14,897 bases of DNA from Chamaesiphon sp. (GTDB taxonomy: Bacteria; Cyanobacteriota; Cyanobacteriia; Cyanobacteriales; Chamaesiphonaceae): contig JAJAYU010000291.1 of NCBI GenBank assembly GCA_026786125.1, forward strand, positions 1 through 14,897, written 5' to 3'. The translations under genes were made by a program, and so were the position numbers. Below, piece after piece: positions 1-8,099 of the stretch. Position 1 is the first letter of the stretch; each line of letters begins with the position of its first letter. A model generated the notes under the pieces. The model did not search any database. It worked only from the letters and a program-made list of their open reading frames with translations, and was not told where the DNA came from.

Positions 1-315
1 CTTGGTGGCTTTTTGGAATTCATGGTAAGCCTTGATCGAGCCACCAATGTCATCTTTGAGCAATAAGAATGCCGAAGAACCTTTCAATAATGGTTCTAGT
101 GCCTCCCATTGGGGATTACCTTCGATCGCTTTACCCATTAAGGTATTTTTAGTGACCGTGCAGATGCCATCTTTGGGGCGAATCCGTCTGCGTAAGTCGG
201 TGATTTCTGCCACGGTTAGACCCTGGTAGTTAATCACCGCGACCATTGTGGCTTCGCTCAAGTCTTGCTTGAGGTCGGCGACGATCGATTGTTTGTTTGC
301 GAGGGTTCTCCCCAT
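1..315 (-). CDS. rplJ: 50S ribosomal protein L10, 5' part (cut by window edge)
   Basis: L10 forms the base of the ribosomal stalk, holding L7/L12 dimers on the 23S rRNA GTPase centre. The first 105 residues are visible and the gene continues past the left edge. The protein begins MGRTLANKQ and carries the L10 N-terminal rRNA-binding domain, with the typical run INYQGLTVAEITDLRRRIR and then TVTKNTLMGKAIEG. The ATG at 313-315 has a GAGG-type ribosome binding site (plus-strand complement at 326-330) about 10 bases upstream. The gene is preceded by its own leader RNA, not by rplA, the usual upstream neighbour in cyanobacteria. The next gene upstream is serS. Expression is probably autoregulated through the L10 leader at 459-530. 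rplL would be expected downstream, outside the window. Confidence 0.96.
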   Translation of the reverse strand, partial: MGRTLANKQSIVADLKQDLSEATMVAVINYQGLTVAEITDLRRRIRPKDGICTVTKNTLMGKAIEGNPQWEALEPLLKGSSAFLLLKDDIGGSIKAYHEFQKATK

Positions 316-419
316 ATAATGCTTACCTCTCGATCGATCGAGTTTTGGGTGTGAACGGACTACAGAAAGGCATAAAATTAACCCCGACACTAGGTGCCAA
401 GGTTCTCATTCAATCGATC

Positions 420-447
420 GCATCTCACTACTAATGTAGCGAGACGC
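420..447 (-). other. Hairpin in the rplJ leader between L10 leader and start codon
   Basis: Read on the minus strand, a 12-base-pair stem (GCGTCTCGCTAC pairing with GTAGTGAGATGC, including G-T wobbles) closes an ATTA loop. It lies just downstream of the L10 leader stem and about 105 bases before the rplJ start. No T-run follows, so a classical intrinsic terminator is not shown. By position it could be an attenuator or an antiterminator partner. The structure is seen in the sequence; the role is inferred. Confidence 0.5.
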
Positions 448-458
448 TTGGACTGTTT

Positions 459-530
459 GCGTTAACCTCGGCAGGGAATTAAGCAATTGCTCCTGCTGTC
501 TGTGGTTGGCTATTCGGTTTTGGTTAACGC
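459..530 (-). ncRNA. Ribosomal protein L10 leader (cis-regulatory RNA)
   Basis: On the minus strand a perfect 9-bp closing stem, GCGTTAACC with GGTTAACGC (plus positions 522-530 and 459-467), encloses the hallmarks of the L10 leader. These are ACAGACAGCAGG on the 5' side and CCTGCCGAGGT on the 3' side, with GCAGG/CCTGC paired around an AGCAATTGCT apical hairpin. The internal GACAG/GCCGAGG asymmetry fits the kink-turn region of this RNA family. The known role is to bind L10 (or the L10-L7/L12 complex) and repress the rplJ-rplL message. The core ends 143 bases before the rplJ ATG, a long but not unusual leader. Recognition is by eye; a covariance search with the Rfam L10_leader model would confirm it. 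Confidence 0.85.
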
Positions 531-605
531 AAAATTAGTCGCGGCTGAACCTCAAATACTTATAGCTGTTTAATTATGCAGTTAGACTGCAAATTAGCCT
601 TATCA

Positions 606-635
606 ATCATAGCACGAGTTAATTGTTGGTTGCAA
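606..635 (-). promoter_or_regulatory. Putative promoter for rplJ
   Basis: On the minus strand a TTGCAA box (630-635) is followed after 18 bases by TATGAT (606-611), a reasonable sigma-70-type promoter. Transcription from about position 600 would give a leader of roughly 285 bases that contains the whole L10 leader RNA. Read-through from serS is also possible, since no strong terminator is visible between the two genes. Confidence 0.45.
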
Positions 636-719
636 GCAAGACAATGCCTAGATACTATTACTGCGATCACCCGTGGGTACCCTGGATCTACTGAGCAATC
701 GTATTTTTAATCTGGTGCC

Positions 720-2003
720 CTATAAAATCGCTCTACCCAGATAAGATTGCAACACATCAGGCACTTGAATCGTGCCATCTGGCTGCTGATAATTCTCCAG
801 AATCGCCGCCATCGTTCTGCCAATTGCCAAGCCCGAACCATTGAGAGTATGGATAAATTGAGTCCCCTTCTTACCAGTTTCTTTGAACCGGATATCACCG
901 CGACGGGCTTGGAAATCTCCAAAATTCGAGCAACTAGAAATTTCACGATATTTACCAGCAGAGGGGAGCCAGACTTCCAAGTCATAGCATTTGGCAGCAC
1001 TGAAGCCAATATCGCCAGTACAGAGTTCTAGCACTCGATAGGGTAATTTGAATGCCTGAAGAATAGCTTCGGCATTCTTCACGAGAGTTTGATGTTCTTG
1101 CTCTGAAGTATCGGGATGAACAAATTTGACCAGTTCAATTTTGTTGAACTGATGGAGCCGGATCAAGCCCCGTGTATCTCTGCCCGCGCTCCCAGCTTCT
1201 CGCCGAAAACAGGGCGTGTAGGCGCAGTGATGAATGGGGAGTTGTTCGCTAGTGAGGATTTGTTCGCGATAGAGATTGGTGACGGGGACTTCTGCGGTGG
1301 GAATCAACCACAGATCGTCTTCGGCACATTTGAAGCCGTCTTCGGCAAATTTTGGTAGTTGTCCCGTCGCTGTCATCGAAGCGGTATTGACCAGAATCGG
1401 GGGACTAACTTCAGTGTAGCCTGCGGCAATTTGTTGATCGAGCATAAAGCTAATCAAAGCACGTTCTAGGGCAGCTCCAGCACCAATTAGGGTGACAACA
1501 CGACTCTGAGCGAGTTTGGCACTACTCTCGAAGTTTAAGATGCCTAGTTTTTCACCAATTTCCCAGTGAGGCAGAATTTCAGGATTGGTGGGAATATATT
1601 CATCACCCCATTTGCGGAGTTCGATATTTTCATCTTCAGTTTTGCCAACTGGAGTCGTATCACTGGGAAGGTTGGGGAGTTGGAGAATTAGATTGAGAAT
1701 CTGCGCTTTGAGTTCACGCTCGGCTGGCTCAAGTTCGCCTAATTGGGCTTTAACAGTATTTCCTTCAGCTTTGAGAGCGAGAATTTCTGGATCGGTTGGA
1801 GCTACTTTTGCTGCCATTTTTTGCCCAACTAGTTTACCAATCTCATTGCTGCGAGCCTGAAGTTGGCTACGAGTAGATTCTAGTTCGCGCTGTTGCTTGT
1901 CCAGAGCGAGAATAGGTTGGATATCATAGACACCTGTGCCTCGGAGATCTAGTTTTGTCTGTACCAATTCTGGATGTTCTCGAATCTGTCTAATGTCCAG
2001 CAC
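720..2003 (-). CDS. serS: Seryl-tRNA synthetase
   Basis: A class II aminoacyl-tRNA synthetase that charges tRNA-Ser (and tRNA-Sec where present) with serine in the cytoplasm. The length of 427 residues is normal. Residues 1-110 form the N-terminal domain with the long antiparallel coiled coil that reads the tRNA extra arm (heptad-like, charged stretch around 35-105). The serine-binding loop [12 protein letters not shown] is at about 234-245. Motif 2 is at 266-290 and includes [15 protein letters not shown]. Motif 3 is at about 388-407 ([19 protein letters not shown]). The start is GTG at 2001-2003, supported by an AGGAG site 8 bases upstream. The gene lies upstream of rplJ on the same strand, about 400 bases away. 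All catalytic motifs look intact. Confidence 0.98.
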   Translation of the reverse strand: MLDIRQIREHPELVQTKLDLRGTGVYDIQPILALDKQQRELESTRSQLQARSNEIGKLVGQKMAAKVAPTDPEILALKAEGNTVKAQLGELEPAERELKAQILNLILQLPNLPSDTTPVGKTEDENIELRKWGDEYIPTNPEILPHWEIGEKLGILNFESSAKLAQSRVVTLIGAGAALERALISFMLDQQIAAGYTEVSPPILVNTASMTATGQLPKFAEDGFKCAEDDLWLIPTAEVPVTNLYREQILTSEQLPIHHCAYTPCFRREAGSAGRDTRGLIRLHQFNKIELVKFVHPDTSEQEHQTLVKNAEAILQAFKLPYRVLELCTGDIGFSAAKCYDLEVWLPSAGKYREISSCSNFGDFQARRGDIRFKETGKKGTQFIHTLNGSGLAIGRTMAAILENYQQPDGTIQVPDVLQSYLGRAIL

Positions 2004-2011
2004 CGTGCTTG

Positions 2012-2016
2012 CTCCT
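2012..2016 (-). promoter_or_regulatory. Shine-Dalgarno site deciding the serS GTG start
   Basis: AGGAG on the minus strand sits 8 bases upstream of the GTG at 2001-2003. The protein read from that GTG begins MLDIRQIR, the standard SerRS N-terminus, so the GTG start is well supported. Confidence 0.7.
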
Positions 2017-2197
2017 AATTATTTCGCTAAATATATCTTACCGCCTACATGGAGATGGCTTTGTTCTATCATGGGAACTCTGATACAAAAGATTTTGACA
2101 ATGGCTATCACCCGAAACTGGTGAAGTTCTGAAACAAAGCTATTCACATTTTTGGCCAAGGAAATATCTCGGCAAGCATCATAGCTTGTAGCAAACA

Positions 2198-3397
2198 ATG
2201 ACCCAAGTTGTAATTATTGGTGCTGGCCCAACGGGGTTAACCTTGGCAATGTTACTGGCAAAGCAAGGTATTGCCGTTAAATTAATTGAAGCCTCCAGCA
2301 GCTTTCGGCGAATTTTTCGGGGCGAAGCTCTGATGCCTAGTGGCCTAGAGGCGATCGATCAGATGGGACTTGCTGAGTTAGTTACCAAGATTCCACACCG
2401 TGCGATCGATGCTTGGGAATTCTATATCGAAAGTCGGCCGATTTTTCGAGTTGATGAGCCGATGGAATCAGGTGGTAAACCCTGTACGCTGATTTCCCAG
2501 CCTGCTTTCTTGGCGGCAGTTTTAGATCGAGCAAATCAATGTGAGCAGTTTGAATTGATTCAAGGGACAGCCGTTCGAGACTTATTATGGCAAAATGAGC
2601 GGGTATCGGGGGTAAAACTGGCTGATGGTCGGGAAATCTCAGCGGATCTGGTAATTGGTGCCGATGGGCGTAATTCGATCGTCCGTCAGCAAGCTCAGTT
2701 AGAGTTAGTGCAAGTGGCTCAAAGCTTTGATATCCTCTGGTTCAAACTTCCCACCAGCGCAGCTTTCCAAGCTGAGAACGTGTTCTATTCCGTATTGCGA
2801 GGTCAGGATGCTTTTGGTGTATTCCAAGGCTCTGAGGGCAATCTTCAGGTGGGATGGTCGCTGCATCGAGACAATCCAATTGAATGGCAAAAAATTGATT
2901 GGGCGGAAAAATTGGCAGCGGCTGCGCCTGATTGGTTGGCTAGTCATTTTCGTGCCCAAAAAGACTCAATCGAGCGACCACTATTACTATCGATCGTTGT
3001 GGGGCGTTGTCCTCAGTGGCATGTGCCTGGATTATTATTGTTGGGTGATGCGGCACATCCAATGTCGCCAATTCGCGCTCAAGGGATTAATATGGCTCTC
3101 CGTGATGCCATAGTTGCTACCAATCATCTGCTCCCAGCATTGCAGCAATCACCAAATTTAGCGGTAATTGACACTGCACTGGCTCAAATTCAAGCCGAAC
3201 GGGAACCGGAAATCATCGAGATCCAACGACTCCAACAAGCGGAAGTTGCCCAAGCCGAACTGATGCACAATTACCCGATCTTGCGACATGCCGTGAGTCG
3301 ATTAGCTCCGGTAATTGGCAGTAGGATTAGAAAGTCTTGGCTCGATCGACAACTCCAGTTGCGCCGAGGCTTTACTCAAGTAACTTTGAAGATCTAA
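2198..3397 (+). CDS. FAD-dependent monooxygenase (UbiH / aromatic hydroxylase-like)
   Basis: A 399-residue flavoprotein of the class A monooxygenase superfamily (PHBH/UbiH type), which uses NAD(P)H, FAD and O2 to hydroxylate an aromatic or similar substrate. The N-terminal Rossmann signature GAGPTG is at 8-13, with the ribose-binding acidic residue near E31. The second motif DLVIGADGRNSIVR is at 150-163, the DG motif that contacts FAD and NAD(P)H. The third motif starts at 283 (GDAAHPMSPI) and continues with RAQGINMAL to about 301, binding the FAD ribityl chain. No signal peptide or membrane segment is evident. The substrate cannot be told from the sequence, and no pathway genes sit next to it: serS is divergent and an AAA+ ATPase is convergent. 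No clear Shine-Dalgarno precedes the ATG. The family is sure; the function within the family is open. Confidence 0.9.
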   Translation: MTQVVIIGAGPTGLTLAMLLAKQGIAVKLIEASSSFRRIFRGEALMPSGLEAIDQMGLAELVTKIPHRAIDAWEFYIESRPIFRVDEPMESGGKPCTLISQPAFLAAVLDRANQCEQFELIQGTAVRDLLWQNERVSGVKLADGREISADLVIGADGRNSIVRQQAQLELVQVAQSFDILWFKLPTSAAFQAENVFYSVLRGQDAFGVFQGSEGNLQVGWSLHRDNPIEWQKIDWAEKLAAAAPDWLASHFRAQKDSIERPLLLSIVVGRCPQWHVPGLLLLGDAAHPMSPIRAQGINMALRDAIVATNHLLPALQQSPNLAVIDTALAQIQAEREPEIIEIQRLQQAEVAQAELMHNYPILRHAVSRLAPVIGSRIRKSWLDRQLQLRRGFTQVTLKI

Positions 3398-3445
3398 AAG
3401 CAAGTTAGCTCATAAAAGCAGCGATCTCTCTTATTGTTAGGTTTT

Positions 3446-4636
3446 TCAGGATTGGAATTGCTCCAAGTTAATCATTTCTGTTCTTAAACCTTCCATCATG
3501 ATATAGGGGGGCATCATTGCATTGACAAAGCGAAATCGATAGTGTCGTTCAACCCCTTTTTTCTCTAATATCTTACCTCTAGACTCTTCACAAAATTGAT
3601 TGAGATGTCGATTGAAAGCAGAAGTAGTCGTGTATTCTTTTCCTAAAATCCTTGATAGTGGCTCTCTCACATCTACGGCCCGAAAGCAGCCTGTATCATC
3701 TTTTTTTGCTAAAGCACATGCCAATAAAACTTTGGGATAAATAGTTTCCTGTCTGGAGCTATAAATTGAAGTTGAATAGGTGCTGATAATACTATGTTGA
3801 GCATTTTCGCAGGCTTGCTTAATTGCTTGAGTGAGATGATTTGCATCGATGTTAGAACTATTAGTTCTAATTGCTGACTGACAAGCATATAAAGCCAATA
3901 AATGAACGTAATTTGGCAATCCCTGCGCCAGAAAAACAATAGACTGGATTACCTCCCGATCCATCGTCATCGACAGCAAATCTAATCCTTTGAGGAGAAT
4001 TTCGGTTAGTTCTTCAGAAGACATTCTGGGCATTTGAATCTGGATTAGTGCCCGCTCGATCGACAAATGTTCAGCAATTAATTCTTCCACCGAATTTGCA
4101 ACGCCAACTAATATCAGTGTGACATTAGCAGAATGATCGGAAAGAGTCTTAATCGTATCTGCCATGAAAGCGGTAAAGTAGGCATCAGTTTTCAGTCGAT
4201 CCATCTCATCAACGATGATAATTGCCGAACCAACTATTTGCCGTTGCAGCCGCAGTCGAATAAATTCAGGATTGACTTGATGTTGTTCAAAGTCTAAATT
4301 CTGGGTGTTTTCTAGTTCTAAAAAAATCTTGCACCACAATTGTTCAAATCTATCTTCACTATCACAATTGATAATGACTGATTTAAACTGCTCCTGAGAG
4401 CCTCTAAGAATCTTCAGTAATACATTTGCGAGGGAGGTTTTGCCTACTCCTCTCTCACCAAACAAAATGGCGTGCTGTCCCCGCTGACTGACTGCACCAA
4501 TGATCCGATTGAGTTGGTTGACTCTACCTGCAAATAACGCCTGATTGTCAATTGGGGCACTGGGCGTAAAAATTTCACCCGATCGCATAAATCGTACCAT
4601 CATGTCTGGTGATTCTGGTATGCCTGAATTCGCCAT
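3446..4636 (-). CDS. Orc1/Cdc6-like AAA+ ATPase, standalone
   Basis: A 396-residue AAA+ ATPase resembling the Orc1/Cdc6 (initiator-clade) fold. The N-terminal FAGRVNQLNRI (35-45) matches the F-x-GR-x-x-E/Q-L box preceding the P-loop in this group. Walker A is GERGVGKTS (60-68) and Walker B is AIIIVDEMDR (138-147). A sensor 1-like LILVGVAN is at 174-181, a possible arginine finger lies around R195 in IERALIQIQMPRMS, and a sensor 2 region GLPNYVHLLALYA is at 239-251. Residues about 296-380 look like a C-terminal winged helix (it contains FRAVDVREPLSRILGKEY and a basic HYRFRF strand), which suggests DNA binding. The ATG has an AGG at 4648-4650 (complement) about 11 bases upstream. No transposase, recombinase or nuclease partner is visible. 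It converges with the monooxygenase and diverges from the U32 gene. By eye it reads more A+T-rich than its neighbours, so transfer is possible. Alternative readings are a TniB-like transposition ATPase or a defence-associated ATPase; neither has supporting context here. Confidence 0.8.
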   Translation of the reverse strand: MANSGIPESPDMMVRFMRSGEIFTPSAPIDNQALFAGRVNQLNRIIGAVSQRGQHAILFGERGVGKTSLANVLLKILRGSQEQFKSVIINCDSEDRFEQLWCKIFLELENTQNLDFEQHQVNPEFIRLRLQRQIVGSAIIIVDEMDRLKTDAYFTAFMADTIKTLSDHSANVTLILVGVANSVEELIAEHLSIERALIQIQMPRMSSEELTEILLKGLDLLSMTMDREVIQSIVFLAQGLPNYVHLLALYACQSAIRTNSSNIDANHLTQAIKQACENAQHSIISTYSTSIYSSRQETIYPKVLLACALAKKDDTGCFRAVDVREPLSRILGKEYTTTSAFNRHLNQFCEESRGKILEKKGVERHYRFRFVNAMMPPYIMMEGLRTEMINLEQFQS

Positions 4637-4846
4637 TAATTTAGATACCTTTTTTACAAGACTATACTTTGTCTAGAGTACAACATATCTGAACAGACTT
4701 TGTGAGGTTTAATGCGATCCTGACATGATATATCTACAGTTAAAATATGATGTCTTCTTCATCACGGTAGGTAATCGTCGTGATCCTGTCTTGAGTTGTC
4801 TAGAAGGCTAGAATACAGGAGCGTAGATTTTTCTCACCTCGACTGT

Positions 4847-7363
4847 ATGCAAACTGCACCTATTTCCACTCTCACCCGTACCCATCGCCCCTTATTGCTC
4901 GCGCCAGCAGGGAACTGGGAATGTGCCAAAGCAGCCGTCGAGAATGGAGCTGATGCTATCTATTTTGGGTTGGAGCGATTCAATGCCAGAATGCGGGCGG
5001 AGAACTTTACAGTAGGCGATTTGCCGGAGCTGATGAGCTGGTTGCATCAGCGAGGAGTGAAGGGATATGTGACGATGAACACGTTGGTGTTTCCCCAGGA
5101 GTTAGCCGCAGCGGAGCAGTATCTCCGCAGTATGATTTTAGCCGGAGTGGATGCGGCGATCGTCCAGGATGTAGGAATTTGTAAGTTAATTCGGCATTTA
5201 TCGCCAGATTTTCCGATTCACGCTTCGACGCAGATGACGGTGACGAGTGCGGCGGGGGTAGAATTTGCCCATGAATTGGGCTGCGATTTAGTTGTATTGG
5301 CACGGGAATGTTCGATCGCCGAAATCACGAAGATTAAGCAACAATTGGGAGATCGGCAGGTTTCGATCCCGCTAGAAGTATTCGTGCATGGGGCGTTGTG
5401 TGTTGCTTATTCTGGGCAATGTTTAACGAGTGAATCTCTGGGTGGTCGATCGGCAAATCGGGGTGAATGTGCCCAAGCTTGTCGGATGCCTTACGATCTG
5501 ATTGTGGACGATCGAGAGTATCATTTGGGAGACAAGAAATATCTACTCAGTCCCCAGGATTTGGCGGGATTAAGTGTATTACCGGAAATAGTCAAAAGTG
5601 GGGTGAGTTGTCTCAAAATTGAGGGGCGATTGAAGACACCTGAATATGTTGCTAGTGTGACGCGAGTTTATCGATCGGCTCTAGATAAAATTGTGGCAGA
5701 TTTGGAACCGCAAGTTGAGTCGGGAAAAGATTTATATAATCTGGAAATGGCATTTTCGCGGGGGCTATATACAGGCTGGTTTGAAGGGATTGATAATCAG
5801 GCTTTAGTTCATGCCCGATTTGGGAAAAAGCGGGGTGTATATTTGGGCGAAGTGATTCGCGTTTATCCAGACAGAGAAGCAATTACGATTAGCCCGATTG
5901 CACCAATTAAACCAGGTGACGGGATCGTGTTTGATTGTGGACATCCAGATGAGCGAGAAGAGGGCGGACGGGTTTATGAGGTCTTTACAAGTGGTAATGA
6001 TAACTCGGAAATCATGCTGGCATTTGGACGCGGATTGATCGATTTTCGCCGCGTATATATAGGCGATAAAGTTTGGAAAACCAGCGATCCAGAATTAGAT
6101 AAGCAGGTGCGTCAAACCTATGCTGGCGATGTGCCACAATTTCAAAGATCGATCAATCTGGAAATACATGGAGCTGTTAATCAGCCATTAATTGCGATCG
6201 CTCGTGACGAGATGGGACATACAATTAAAGTAGAATCAGAAATCCTTTTAGTCCCTGCCCAAAATCAACCTCTAACTACCGAGAAACTAATATCCCAATT
6301 AGGACGATTAGGCAATACTCCATATTGCCTGGGAAATCTGACCAATGCGATCGAAGGTGATCTAATGATACCTGTCAGCGCACTCAATCATTTACGCCGT
6401 GAATTAGTGATTAAACTCACCGAAATTCGCAGTCAACCCAAACCCTGGCAAATCTCCCCAACTAATCAGTTAACCGATCTTCTCCCCAAGGTTGAGAATG
6501 CCTATCTCCAACCACCCCAACTAAATATTTTAGTTCGTAAACTAGACCAAATTCCCGCTGCGATCGAATCAGGCATCACCACCATCTATTGTGAACTAGA
6601 AGACCCCCGCAAATATCGCGAAGCCGTTCAATTAGTCCGCGCCGCCAGACATACTAAAACCAATCCCCCGCAAATATTTGTCGCCCCACCCCGAATTACC
6701 AAAACAGGCGAAAATTGGATTTTAGAACAAGTTCGATCGAGTGATGCCGATGGTTATCTAATCAAAAATTATGACCATTTAGAGTTCTTCAAAGCTGAAC
6801 GCTGCATCGGTGATTTCGCCCTCAACATTGCCAATCCCCTTGCTGCCGATCATTTCTATCAAAACTATACTTTGGAGCGGCTGACAGCCTCCTATGACCT
6901 AAATATCGATCAATTAACATCTCTAATTCGCAGTTGTCCCCGCGATTGGTTTGAAATCACCATTCATCAACACATGCCGATGTTTCATATGGAACACTGC
7001 GTTTTTTGTGCGTTCTTATCTGAAGGCACTGACTATACCAATTGTGGCCGTCCCTGTGACAAACATCAAGTCAAATTGAGAGACAGAGTTGGTACCGAAC
7101 ATATCCTCCAAGCCGATGCAGGCTGTCGAAATACTGTCTACAATGGTGTCGCCCAAACTGGAGCTGAATATATCCATCGTTTAATCGAATTAGGTGTCTA
7201 TAATTTCCGGTTAGAATTTGTGAATGAAACACCGGAAGAAGTAACTCAAACGATCGGTTATTATCAACAATTATTAGGTGGTCAAATTAGCGGAGCAGAA
7301 CTGTGGCAAGAGTTGAAGTTAATTAATCAATTAGGTGTTACTCGTGGCTCGTTGGGGGTCTAG
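4847..7363 (+). CDS. U32-family protein, RlhA-type (peptidase U32 / rRNA hydroxylation family)
   Basis: An 838-residue protein from the preferred ATG. The frame is open back to a TTG at 4796, which would add 17 residues. The MQTAPIS start is preferred because the conserved part (RPLLLAPAGNWECAKAAVENG) begins soon after and the extra segment is low in family character. The U32 signature EVFVHGALCVAYSGQCLTS is at about 180-198, followed by RGECAQACRMPYDL. The C-terminal part has a second cysteine cluster at about 713-735 (EHCVFCAF, TNCGRPCDKH) and ADAGCRNTVYNG. Such cysteines are candidates for iron-sulfur ligation. Members such as E. coli RlhA, TrhP and TrhO hydroxylate rRNA or tRNA bases using prephenate-derived chemistry rather than acting as peptidases. 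The length and the middle region fit the longer RlhA-like branch (U32 plus DUF3656). Family is sure; the exact RNA target is inferred. Confidence 0.88.
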   Translation: MQTAPISTLTRTHRPLLLAPAGNWECAKAAVENGADAIYFGLERFNARMRAENFTVGDLPELMSWLHQRGVKGYVTMNTLVFPQELAAAEQYLRSMILAGVDAAIVQDVGICKLIRHLSPDFPIHASTQMTVTSAAGVEFAHELGCDLVVLARECSIAEITKIKQQLGDRQVSIPLEVFVHGALCVAYSGQCLTSESLGGRSANRGECAQACRMPYDLIVDDREYHLGDKKYLLSPQDLAGLSVLPEIVKSGVSCLKIEGRLKTPEYVASVTRVYRSALDKIVADLEPQVESGKDLYNLEMAFSRGLYTGWFEGIDNQALVHARFGKKRGVYLGEVIRVYPDREAITISPIAPIKPGDGIVFDCGHPDEREEGGRVYEVFTSGNDNSEIMLAFGRGLIDFRRVYIGDKVWKTSDPELDKQVRQTYAGDVPQFQRSINLEIHGAVNQPLIAIARDEMGHTIKVESEILLVPAQNQPLTTEKLISQLGRLGNTPYCLGNLTNAIEGDLMIPVSALNHLRRELVIKLTEIRSQPKPWQISPTNQLTDLLPKVENAYLQPPQLNILVRKLDQIPAAIESGITTIYCELEDPRKYREAVQLVRAARHTKTNPPQIFVAPPRITKTGENWILEQVRSSDADGYLIKNYDHLEFFKAERCIGDFALNIANPLAADHFYQNYTLERLTASYDLNIDQLTSLIRSCPRDWFEITIHQHMPMFHMEHCVFCAFLSEGTDYTNCGRPCDKHQVKLRDRVGTEHILQADAGCRNTVYNGVAQTGAEYIHRLIELGVYNFRLEFVNETPEEVTQTIGYYQQLLGGQISGAELWQELKLINQLGVTRGSLGV

Positions 7364-7432
7364 AGATCGATTTAGAGTGTTCTCAAAGCTTATCCTAGCC
7401 AGCGCAGACCGAAGTTAGATGCAATTTATAAG

Positions 7433-7445
7433 AGTTTGCTAAACT
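7433..7445. promoter_or_regulatory. Small palindrome upstream of the antitoxin gene, possible operator
   Basis: AGTTT-GCT-AAACT is a 5-bp inverted repeat in the A+T-rich stretch 33 bases before the antitoxin ATG, with a TATATT at 7451-7456 close by. ParD-type antitoxins bind palindromes in their own promoters, so an autoregulatory operator is expected in this stretch. The palindrome is short and could be chance. Confidence 0.25.
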
Positions 7446-7477
7446 AACAGTATATTCAAATCTAATTCTTTCTGGCT

Positions 7478-7738
7478 ATGAGCATCACGCTAAATCCTGA
7501 ACAAGAAACGATCGTTGCCAATTTAATCGCCACAGGTAGCTTCCAAACTGCCGACGAAGTGCTACAAGTAGCTTTAAAGCTATTGGAGACAGAACGGCAA
7601 TCTTATCAATCCTGGGTAGCCCAGACTCGCACTCTGGTAAAAGAAGGAATTGAATCACTCGATCGAGGCGAAGGCGTTAATGGCGAAACGGTAGTGGACG
7701 ACCTATTAGCAAAATTGCGACAGGCTAGAGGGGTTTAA
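7478..7738 (+). CDS. ParD-like type II antitoxin
   Basis: An 86-residue protein of the ParD family. The N-terminal 45 residues (MSITLNPEQETIVANLI, then GSFQTADEVLQVALKLLE) fit a ribbon-helix-helix DNA-binding domain: a short beta strand, then two helices with the SADEV-like turn typical of ParD. The C-terminal half is charged and probably wraps the toxin (EGIESLDRGEGVNGETVVDDLLAKLR). It ends 2 bases before the GTG of the toxin gene, the usual antitoxin-first order. Its role would be to neutralise the partner and repress the shared promoter. No clear Shine-Dalgarno is visible upstream of the ATG. Confidence 0.88.
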   Translation: MSITLNPEQETIVANLIATGSFQTADEVLQVALKLLETERQSYQSWVAQTRTLVKEGIESLDRGEGVNGETVVDDLLAKLRQARGV

Positions 7739-7740
7739 GG

Positions 7741-8040
7741 GTGAGCGACTACATTATTTCACAACCTGCAATTCGCGATTTAGAGTCGATTTCATCATAT
7801 TTTGCAGATGTAAATGTTGAAGCGGGAGAAAAGTTTTTGAAGGAATTTAGCAAACGCTGTCAACAACTTGTAAGCTTTCCAAATATTGGTCGTAATTATG
7901 ATGATTTACAAGTGGGGCTGAGAGGATTACCTTTGGAAGGCTATGTTATTTTATATCGTGTGACTGAGGATCGGATTGAGATTATCCGCGTTGCCAATGG
8001 TAGGCAGGATTTACAATTGTTATTCGATAAATTTACCTAA
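7741..8040 (+). CDS. ParE/RelE-family type II toxin
   Basis: A 99-residue protein with a GTG start 2 bases after the antitoxin stop, implying translational coupling. It has the ParE/RelE plasmid-stabilisation fold signature: an N-terminal ISQPAIRDLESISSYFAD helix region, then FPNIGRNYDDLQVGLRGLPLEGYVILYRV and IEIIRVANGRQDLQLLF. The LRGLPLEGYVILYRV strand pair and the IIRVANGRQDL end are typical of the ParE branch, whose known members poison DNA gyrase. RelE-like mRNA cleavage cannot be excluded. The gene looks full length and intact. The module sits between two core genes, as expected for a mobile stability cassette. Confidence 0.88.
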   Translation: MSDYIISQPAIRDLESISSYFADVNVEAGEKFLKEFSKRCQQLVSFPNIGRNYDDLQVGLRGLPLEGYVILYRVTEDRIEIIRVANGRQDLQLLFDKFT

Positions 8041-8056
8041 TTGATCGAGTCAATAG

Positions 8057-8079
8057 ATCAGGGATGATCTATCCCTGAT
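8057..8079. terminator. Hairpin between convergent toxin and helicase genes
   Basis: A perfect 9-bp stem, ATCAGGGAT with ATCCCTGAT, encloses a 5-base GATCT loop. It lies 16 bases after the toxin stop and 20 bases after the helicase stop on the other strand. It has no T-run on either strand, so it is a terminator-like hairpin, possibly bidirectional, rather than a canonical intrinsic terminator. Confidence 0.55.
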
Positions 8080-8099
8080 AAAACTATCTGATTATAATG

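Noticed and set aside
661..719. Possible intrinsic terminator after serS
   Set aside because: Only a short palindrome (GGGTACCC) and a 4-bp stem are present, with no T-run, so a terminator is not supported.
2055..2140. GCTTTGTT / AACAAAGC inverted repeat between serS and the monooxygenase
   Set aside because: The 8-base arms are about 75 bases apart in an A+T-rich region; chance is a sufficient explanation.
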